From assembly GCA_028283345.1 (NCBI GenBank), contig JAPOGE010000007.1, forward strand, positions 1 through 40,931: DNA of 40,931 nt, read 5' to 3'. The notes beneath the pieces are model-generated. The model ran no database searches. It saw nothing but the letters and a program-made list of their open reading frames with translations, and was not told the DNA's origin. Source of the DNA: Candidatus Poseidoniales archaeon (GTDB lineage: Archaea; Thermoplasmatota; Poseidoniia; Poseidoniales; Poseidoniaceae). The translations under genes were made by a program, and so were the position numbers. Of this stretch, positions 35,401 through 40,931 are shown in pieces. Each line of letters begins with the position of its first letter. Position 1 is the stretch's first letter.

Positions 35401-38268
35401 GGGTCGTGGAGCGCAAACATTACTCTGAACGACAACTTTGCCGCCGGTACCCACAATCTTTCAATCACATATGTGCCGACGGTGAACTACTACGAAGGTA
35501 GTTCCGCGCTCGCCACCTTCGATTCGCGCGGTTATTCGATCTTGACTTTCATCTATCCAGACCTCGACCAATTCGGCAATCCGGATTTGAATTCGCGAAC
35601 CCTGCGCAATGGTTCTATCGAGGTATTAATAAAATTGGTCGACAATACCATGGCTCCGGTCGCTTCGGGGCTCATCCACCTGCAGGTCGATGGCTTGAAC
35701 GGCACATGGCAAGCGGCCACTGCGCCCAATGGCACAGCATCATTCAATCTCACCATACCATTCGATTCAGTTCCCGGATTCCGCAATATCTCAGCGCTCT
35801 TCAACGGAACTTCCGGGACTACTGGAATAGTCGGTTCATCCACCAATAGCACCTTCGTGGTCATCGCCAATACCTCGGTGACGATATCAAGTGTGACCGG
35901 CGTCATGGTCGCCGGCGAGAGTGTCGTCGTCGATGGCAATCTGTTGGACGACCTCGGACTGCCATTGATGAGCATGGGCACTCCGGCCCCGGGTGTATTG
36001 CATCTCTTGGTCGATGGTATCGAGGTCATGACCACCCAGTCCAATGCCACCACCGGGCAGTGGTCGATGACCTACACCTTGCCGCTTTCAACCAGTGCTG
36101 GAGGGCATCAGATATCCGTTCTATACACCGCTGATTCGGCTTGGGGAGCACCGGGCTCACCCGATGCCGACATGGAGAATCCACTGTTCTATCGCCCCAG
36201 TGCTGACCAGAGGTGGTTCAACGTCAGTGTTACAACCGAGGTCAGACTCTCTTCTCTGGGCGGTGATATCGATCGTGAGGACTTACTCTTGGTCAACGGT
36301 AGTCTGGTTGATGTTGTCGGCTTGCCATTGGATAACCGTACCGTGGAAGTTTGGCTTGGAAGTGATTTCCTGACCAATGTCACCACCGATTCCAACGGTG
36401 CCTTCACGGTGGTTTATCCCGTCCCTGCCGATGCTCCTCTCGGGGTGAATATGCTGGTATTCGAATACCGTGGCGAGACTTTCTTCCTACCGAGTAACAT
36501 CAGCGGCACGTGGTATGTTTACAGTAAGATTGGCGTTGCCATTTCGGCGCAGTCTCAGGCTGCCATCGGTGATACCGTGGCGATTACCGGATTCGTCGGC
36601 GACAATCGGATGATGCCTATCGAAGGGCTTTACGTCGACATCACCGTCGACGGCATCTTGGTCGGACAAGCGCTTACCGATGCCGAGGGCAACTATTCAC
36701 TCGACTGGGTTATAGATTCCGCCTTCAATTATGGCGACAATATGATTCTTGCCAATGTCCTGGCCCAAGGTTGGTATCGTGGAGGTAGTGCAGATACCTC
36801 GATCAGCCTGCTCCACCGCACCGGATTGACCATTGAGTTCTCCGAGTCAGCCAGTGCTACCCGCGGCAGTTTCTGGACCGTACAAGGCCAACTATACGAT
36901 GACGACGCCAGCGGCGATGCTGGAATCGATGGCGAAACCATCACCGTCTACTTCGATGGAGTCGAAGTGGATACGGTATTGACCACCAATGGTGGTTACT
37001 GGACTGCAACCATCCCGGCACCGATGGCGGAGAGTCGTGGAGCCCACATCATTGCGGTTGAATTCCCCGGCGACAGTTTCTATCTCGGTTCACTCAACAA
37101 TATCACAGCAGTGCTGTGGGCTGATGTGATTATCGAGATCGATGCGATCAGCAATACCGCCACTCGCTCCTCGGCCATCGACCCGATAGTGATGAGTGGA
37201 AGGATTCGTGAGGTCGGAGGCCAGAATGAGATTATCGCCAACGCCGAACTGGTGCTGGGTGAAGGGCTGAACTGTGTTGGCGACGAAGAGATCAGGTGCA
37301 TCGCCATATCTTCGATTCTATGGAATAACGACGTCTTCTCGATTTCCGCTACCGCACCTTCGTGGATGGACGGCGGTGCCAACTACATCGCTCTGGAATA
37401 CGCCGGTAATTCATCGCAATATCTCAACGGCGCCGGCAACGATACCTTGCAGGTGACCATCCTTCTCGACGTGACCTTCACGGTGGTCCTTGAGGAGATT
37501 GTTCTCGGTGATGCCGATAAGCACAATGTTCGCGGGTCGGTCACCGCTACCGCCGACGATACCCAAAAACCGGTGCAGGGCATCGACATCTGGGTTGAAT
37601 TGGAAATTCCCAACGGCACCGACAGGATTGAAGAAAGGACCACCGATGAGAGTGGGATAATCATAATCTCCTTTGACGCTGACCCGCCTTATGCCGACGT
37701 CGACCGCTGGGGTGTGGTGAAGGTCAGTCTGCGCACCGATGACCCAATGCTGTCGGAGATCTCCAAGTTGAGGCTCGAGAGTTCTCACACCTCGGTCAGC
37801 ATGGAATATAATATGGGTGAGGAAGCCGATGCTGGATTCCCGTGGCATCTGGTGATCATCGCCTTGCTGATGGGGGTTGGTGCCGCGGTTTATCTGATAC
37901 GCAAGCGCAAGTTGGAAGCGCTCAGGGAAATCGGCGACGTGTTCTCCTACACCGCGGAATTACTCGCCGCCGGAGATGATATACGCGAGGCGATTTTCTC
38001 GTGCTATGAGAGTCTCTGTCACCTCCTGCAAAGTCATGGCTTCCTGCGCCATGACTTTGAGACCGTACGAGAATTCGAGGTCGCAATCCGCAAGGCGATT
38101 CCGATTCGTGAAGAAGCACTGGTCGCCCTCGACCAGGTGTTCGAAGTCGCTCGCTACAGCCGGATGCAGATGGGCGAGGCGCACAAGACCCAGGCACAGC
38201 AGGCGCTTGAAGGCTGTCTGGCAGAAGTGGAGAGAATCAGTACCCTACAGGAAATCCCGTCGCGATGA
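29407..38268 (+). CDS. Giant (2953 aa) surface protein: TSP3/EF-hand-like Ca-binding repeats, transglutaminase-like domain, Ig-like repeats, C-terminal TM and DUF4129-like domain
   Basis: Many DTDGDG(L/I)xD repeats at about 29550-31560; TGase core KEGTCSEYATLMTTMARLAGLPARMVSGYKDGEW...SNHFTYWTEIN...LGWVPFNPCPP; TM WHLVIIALLMGVGAAVYLI; YESLCHLLQSHGFLRHDFETVREFEVAIRKAIPI. Confidence 0.85.
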   Translation: MSEYAGESPVFITSLTSRKSRRAFSLVLLMMLSTVIGLEIAAWEAMALNDQDGDGLSYGLEYLINTQPQNPDSDNDGLPDGWEWKYGLDPNDGSSIGVNGATGDQDGDGMTNLQEYLYKQPSNWDLASTPQVLDNGVWWNGTVPVRNWNEENAMQYSRPGCGDAGSDGTGSIILCDEDPVGNICTDGIDNDRDGLVDSADSDFDGDADCSSNDDDGDGLYDEDVDGWDTDGDGMPDGWEAANGLDATSASNDDGYGGDPDGDGLINIYEYANPSWTTQCGGQDCWRPGPPTAAMTETVTPCDPAAGIGPNGCQSNTAEVDGITSTDPQNPDTDGDGLNDSYEALVLLTDPTSRDTDGDGIDDGVEVNGAYGVPGQASDPRNNNTDGDQFDDGEEDLNGNGVIDPGETDPTRREDSGDFDNDGIENWEENMSCTAWDVFDTDSGGVGDGDERNVTHNTDPCMSMVSATGNIVIWTAVTSRLTLADGTGFNPAGGVGFYNNSGTLTAFAYSTVVNDVLFGVSLAPPGGVTTVESHNGSWCHTLATNDGTLSTWRNYCDDDYKDTDGDGLANWQELLGTFGFFSNPTLVDTDGDGVNDYDEVMNGTDPGEACWNNLDTDGDGINDYFETSTGCDLIYVGVMNGSIDGYVTDPTQIDTDNGGIDDRQEYFDGTNPENDPTDDIHLADTDGDGIPDIVENNSGLNWLNPDTDGGGMLDGDECPQAFWFLNCIGAPFDPFDPRDDITFDQIVFFANNTTGVVDINQPHYWRLHTYDSYTGAAYAAFVSVHPSTEIMIPYGNATHLASSSFGNDSVTWQINFVNGISTGPFPLPAYSSNVTFWFDPAVQVERSNDTHRYNVIGGYLNELWSVQAENFFDATTQANTVANASAVYETILPQYLTNMSTPESMVFNITNGVISDSGATSAWGKSQALADFLTNADANATDFKINYNGSQVPDLVDISMHMLVLTKEGTCSEYATLMTTMARLAGLPARMVSGYKDGEWSGLGYAVSSNHFTYWTEINMQTSPSSGGLDLGWVPFNPCPPAELMEVVNLTSSLFTWDRDASSLINLSGQLRFADNQSVVAHATIKAYLAPVGAAFSSMEIGWELGAANTDENGNFTINGTPIDASPPGFGIIVFKPVRMGYVSDTNIVSSILINITDDVVMSQLTPNPTGNPVIGAGASTTMTGKIEYENPPVEGIENLATLTVFFSYTSSIDGAVNLSTVVGPDGLWSFDLGLDANEPRGNLTGTLWFGGWKDTSISIPGSPQFNLRPSNLSIVMNVSDAPNLSATLEGPGANNSILVLNDFIYINGTVQSRGASPVNMNGSLEFSIRENGSGSTYSFVFNQTVNGTFSIVFNLTAATARIPAGRLDAQLRFYPSSIEATDDANLSGPAWWLKGTLDITFSPFITSMRGQEASAIIDFYDHRGVNYGLNLTGEFSSTFDSTWINTTVSPAGGYNLLWNTSNNMIPGDYVLTTQFNGSEHYLPSNSSTMVRIQGDITVNAAPVDFWIHIGTTGYVVGNVTDAVLGTLVVGNDSIITAMLIGPGGIIPLGTTMLNNSTGEFNLSVSIPGTGFGSGNYEVQLEVNFAVAAPPGGAYYNYLGEFLPSATIGVESEAALTIGTVPDAAVINSTIDLVIHVHDIADNSNITGVDVNYEFDYGGSNTSIGTATTDSEGNATLSWLVQGFEPGLYTVRYWMANTTAGSGKWWGNYTTSEMTIMAPTMVNISIIPNTVIAGQNFNVSGMIMDQDNLSRPLVEAVDLDVYLSDNPEEKLINRQSTDPSGYFNLSVPTDSSGNGTVRGNNTLVIEVVNGSSPFYLDSNFNHLILVIGVSDFEALKPLNAIIINRNSSVNISVTLVESSDMFSALAGRNVTMQFDDDPVMLTSITDAGGASSFNYSIPLSQPLGVVIVTFSFAGDFDLLGANKSMNSITIRSVTFLVVDTITDNPVAGDMFTVSGNISSDNGTSGLMFRDGSALIANVLFRIDGQIGNFIVADGAIDADGSWSANITLNDNFAAGTHNLSITYVPTVNYYEGSSALATFDSRGYSILTFIYPDLDQFGNPDLNSRTLRNGSIEVLIKLVDNTMAPVASGLIHLQVDGLNGTWQAATAPNGTASFNLTIPFDSVPGFRNISALFNGTSGTTGIVGSSTNSTFVVIANTSVTISSVTGVMVAGESVVVDGNLLDDLGLPLMSMGTPAPGVLHLLVDGIEVMTTQSNATTGQWSMTYTLPLSTSAGGHQISVLYTADSAWGAPGSPDADMENPLFYRPSADQRWFNVSVTTEVRLSSLGGDIDREDLLLVNGSLVDVVGLPLDNRTVEVWLGSDFLTNVTTDSNGAFTVVYPVPADAPLGVNMLVFEYRGETFFLPSNISGTWYVYSKIGVAISAQSQAAIGDTVAITGFVGDNRMMPIEGLYVDITVDGILVGQALTDAEGNYSLDWVIDSAFNYGDNMILANVLAQGWYRGGSADTSISLLHRTGLTIEFSESASATRGSFWTVQGQLYDDDASGDAGIDGETITVYFDGVEVDTVLTTNGGYWTATIPAPMAESRGAHIIAVEFPGDSFYLGSLNNITAVLWADVIIEIDAISNTATRSSAIDPIVMSGRIREVGGQNEIIANAELVLGEGLNCVGDEEIRCIAISSILWNNDVFSISATAPSWMDGGANYIALEYAGNSSQYLNGAGNDTLQVTILLDVTFTVVLEEIVLGDADKHNVRGSVTATADDTQKPVQGIDIWVELEIPNGTDRIEERTTDESGIIIISFDADPPYADVDRWGVVKVSLRTDDPMLSEISKLRLESSHTSVSMEYNMGEEADAGFPWHLVIIALLMGVGAAVYLIRKRKLEALREIGDVFSYTAELLAAGDDIREAIFSCYESLCHLLQSHGFLRHDFETVREFEVAIRKAIPIREEALVALDQVFEVARYSRMQMGEAHKTQAQQALEGCLAEVERISTLQEIPSR

Positions 38269-38399
38269 TCCCGTCGCGATGATCCGAAAGCCACTATATT
38301 CTCTAGTATCCAAAGTGGCCTTCGTCCCGAGGCGACCACATTCCTTGGCATGGGTTGGGTATTAGCTATTCCCCCGCTACGGTGGGCGAAATGATGTGA

Positions 38400-40622
38400 A
38401 TGCTTTTGAGGGGTCGTTCATCAGTTGCGTTCATGTCGGCTTCCGAGGACACCTCAGGTGGCCGGAGGTTGACATTTCAGGCGCACGAAGAGTTGCGCCC
38501 AGTGCAAGTTGAGATGATTTCTGAATCCATTGCCGCACTCGAGCAACGCGGGGCCATCGTCGCCGCCGCTCCGACCGGGGTCGGCAAGACCGCGGCGGCG
38601 CTTTCCGCGGCCTTGGAAATCTCTCGCCGACCGGGCGATGAACGCACCATCATGTTCATGACAGGGCGCCAGAGTCAACATCGAATCGTGGTCGAGACGG
38701 TGCGTGAAATCAATCTGCGCCTACCGGCGGGACAGCCGCCGGTAACCCTGATCGACATGATTGGGCAATCCGGGATGTGTATACAACCATTCGCCAATGA
38801 GCACCCGACTCTGTTCACCAGTCTGTGCAGTGAAGCCAGAGCCGAGGCCAAGTGCCAACCATTCTTGGCCTCGACCAAGGCAATCGGGAATCTCGCCCTG
38901 ACCAGACCGTTGCACGTGCAGGAATTGGTGAAGATGTCCCGTGACTTTGAGGAAAACGGCCAATCGACCCCGGTCTGTCCGTGGAAAGTCGGCCGTGAGT
39001 TGGCCAGACACGTCGATATCATTGTCTGTGATTACAATCACCTGTTCAACGAAAGTGTCCGCGCTGCCTCTCTGGGAGGAATGCAGTTGGAACTGGATGA
39101 TCTCATACTCATCATCGATGAAGCACACAATCTCCCCGACCGAATCCGCAACGGGCTGGAGTTGAAACTGACCCCTGATATGGTGCGCAATGCTACTTTC
39201 GAGGTCGATGAATATCTGCAGACGATGGAATCCGCCTTTGGCGAGACCGATGATGAGGTGGTGGCGACGATTCGCTGGGCGCACGAAGTCGTAACCAGAT
39301 TACGCCCGACGATGCGCGCCTGGTTTCGCAAACTCGGGGTTGAGGTGGCGGCGAAGGGTGGCGGAAAGCGCAATAGTAGCCCTGAGATGAAACAGAGACG
39401 AGTCACGATGGAGGAATTCCATAACCTGATGAATCAGGCCTTTGATGCCAGGGTCCACGACAAGTCCCAGACCACCTTGGCCGTCTCGGCATCGGACGAG
39501 GTTGACCCAGCAAGCCCACCATCTGGGGGCAGGGAGCCGAATGGGGAGGTCACTACCGCAACTCCATCCGTGGAAATCCAATCCGCTGGAAGCCCACCCC
39601 CCGAATTACGGCTACGCCGACTGGCCGAGGTACTGCAAGGGGTTGAAATCGCCCGTGATGCAGATGAAATCCAGGATTTGGCCGCACACCGACTCGGCTC
39701 GATCATCGCCGCGGTCGAACAATTCGGCCATACCACTGCTCTGGCTCTGGTATTCGAGGACAATTCCGCCAATGGTGTCATCACCAGCCACCTGCTCGAC
39801 CCGAGTCTGGTCTCTGGACCGATATTCTCAAAGGTCGCCGGCTCGATTCTGATGTCGGGTACGCTATACCCCCCAGAATTGTACAGCAGGATTCTTGGCC
39901 TCGCAAAAAACACCGCCCTACGGTCATTCTCCTCGCCATTCATGCATGACCGCAGGCCGGTCGCCATCGCCAGCGATGTCAATGGCACCCACCGCCAAAA
40001 GAGCGAGGCGATGACCGCGAAGATTCAGAGTCATATCGCCGGAATGGTGAATTCATGTTCCGGCCACGTCGCGGTCTTCGCCCCATCTTATGCCCGCATC
40101 GCCGAATATGTCGCCGGTCATAACTGGGGCGACATCAAGGTCGTCTTGGAGGAGAGAACTTGGGGGAAACAACGTACTGACCGCCTGCTCGATGACCTCG
40201 AGGATGCTCGCCGGCGCGGCAAGAGATTACTGCTGGCGGGGGTATTTGCTGGGAAACTGGCCGAAGGTATCGATTATCGAAACAACATTCTTGATGCAGT
40301 GGTCTGCATCGGTATTCCGATGGCGCCGCCATCGGTCGAAGGAAATGCGCTGCGAGATTATTTCGACGATAAATTCGGACGCGGCAAGGGAATGCGCTGG
40401 GCCATGACTCAACCGCCGATGAACGCGGTATTGCAGGCGATGGGGCGGCCGATTCGCAGTGTCGAGGACCGTGCCTTCATTCTGCTTCTCGACGAGCGCC
40501 ACCAACGTGGCAACTACAAGGCCTGCCTGCCCGACAACCTGTCACCGATAATCACCCATGATGGCGCTACTACACAGATGATTGCCAAGCGTTTTTTCGC
40601 CAAGACCAAGCCGGCTGAGTGA
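38400..40622 (+). CDS. XPD/Rad3/DinG-type superfamily 2 DNA helicase with Fe-S cluster
   Basis: Walker A AAPTGVGKTAAAL, DEAH box IIDEAHNLPDR, four candidate Fe-S Cys (MCIQP, SLCSE, AKCQP, PVCPW), C-terminal QAMGRPIRSVEDRAFILLLDERH. Confidence 0.93.
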   Translation: MLLRGRSSVAFMSASEDTSGGRRLTFQAHEELRPVQVEMISESIAALEQRGAIVAAAPTGVGKTAAALSAALEISRRPGDERTIMFMTGRQSQHRIVVETVREINLRLPAGQPPVTLIDMIGQSGMCIQPFANEHPTLFTSLCSEARAEAKCQPFLASTKAIGNLALTRPLHVQELVKMSRDFEENGQSTPVCPWKVGRELARHVDIIVCDYNHLFNESVRAASLGGMQLELDDLILIIDEAHNLPDRIRNGLELKLTPDMVRNATFEVDEYLQTMESAFGETDDEVVATIRWAHEVVTRLRPTMRAWFRKLGVEVAAKGGGKRNSSPEMKQRRVTMEEFHNLMNQAFDARVHDKSQTTLAVSASDEVDPASPPSGGREPNGEVTTATPSVEIQSAGSPPPELRLRRLAEVLQGVEIARDADEIQDLAAHRLGSIIAAVEQFGHTTALALVFEDNSANGVITSHLLDPSLVSGPIFSKVAGSILMSGTLYPPELYSRILGLAKNTALRSFSSPFMHDRRPVAIASDVNGTHRQKSEAMTAKIQSHIAGMVNSCSGHVAVFAPSYARIAEYVAGHNWGDIKVVLEERTWGKQRTDRLLDDLEDARRRGKRLLLAGVFAGKLAEGIDYRNNILDAVVCIGIPMAPPSVEGNALRDYFDDKFGRGKGMRWAMTQPPMNAVLQAMGRPIRSVEDRAFILLLDERHQRGNYKACLPDNLSPIITHDGATTQMIAKRFFAKTKPAE

Positions 40623-40931
40623 GCCGAGGGTTCTTGAGCCACCGACATCTCGACCTCACCATGTCGGCAGGCCGCGAGCCCTCATCCACTCCCGGGAAAG
40701 AGAATCCGGGTTGGCAGTCGGTAACCATCAACGAGGGTAGATTCGCCTCGAGATCGTCCATGGGAGATATTGAAGACGGCCGAATCCCTGACTCGGCAAA
40801 GATCTCTCTCAGCGTCCACTTAGGATTGTCCGGCGAACCGCACATCTTGCACGCCCAACACCTTTCCTCCATCCCCCATCTGGCTGAAGTACAGGAACTG
40901 CATTCCAGATTCCTCGTCAGTGCCGGCGAAT

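Noticed and set aside
38361-38402. Possible fifth copy of the dispersed repeat (cccccgctacggtgggcgaaatgatgtgaat)
   Set aside because: Only short blocks (gatgtgaat, cgccc) resemble the family; too weak to call without a search.
40570-40872. 100-aa minus-strand ORF with CWACKMCG Cys motif
   Set aside because: Overlaps the helicase 3' end, and its downstream part has shadow-ORF composition; could be the start of a real zinc-ribbon gene but not supportable from this window.

Overview
The window looks like a fragment of a planktonic marine archaeal genome. A Marine Group II / Poseidoniales-like origin is my inference, based on the mix of XPD-type helicase, eukaryote-like class I RNR, 2-oxoacid dehydrogenase complex and giant surface proteins. 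There are two compositional zones. (1) About 1-6.35 kb is AT-rich and looks like an accessory island. It is bracketed by a ~71-bp imperfect inverted repeat (112-182 / 5972-6042). It carries a serine recombinase N-terminal domain that runs in frame into a TrkA-like remnant, a glucose/sorbosone dehydrogenase-like lipoprotein, an SGNH-hydrolase + MBOAT (AlgI-like) acyltransferase pair, and several gene fragments (methylmalonyl-CoA mutase, trkA/possible trkH, a frameshifted membrane protein). (2) About 6.35-40.9 kb is GC-rich chromosomal backbone: YjdF-like membrane protein, SAP+M28 peptidase, UbiX, PLP aminotransferase, LipB, dUTPase, RNR beta and alpha, SLOG-family protein, E3/E2/E1b/E1a complex, LipA, pteridine-reductase-like SDR, a NifS-like protein that appears to have lost its PLP lysine, tRNA-Leu(UAA), two large surface proteins (one 2953 aa with transglutaminase and C-terminal DUF4129-like domains) and an XPD/DinG-type Fe-S helicase. 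Most unusual signals: the IR-bounded recombinase island with gene debris, a dispersed intergenic hairpin repeat family (at least 4 copies), a duplicated palindromic structure at the tRNA-Leu 3' end, and the NifS-like pseudoenzyme. No CRISPR array or rRNA was seen. All homology calls are by eye from protein motifs; no searches were run.
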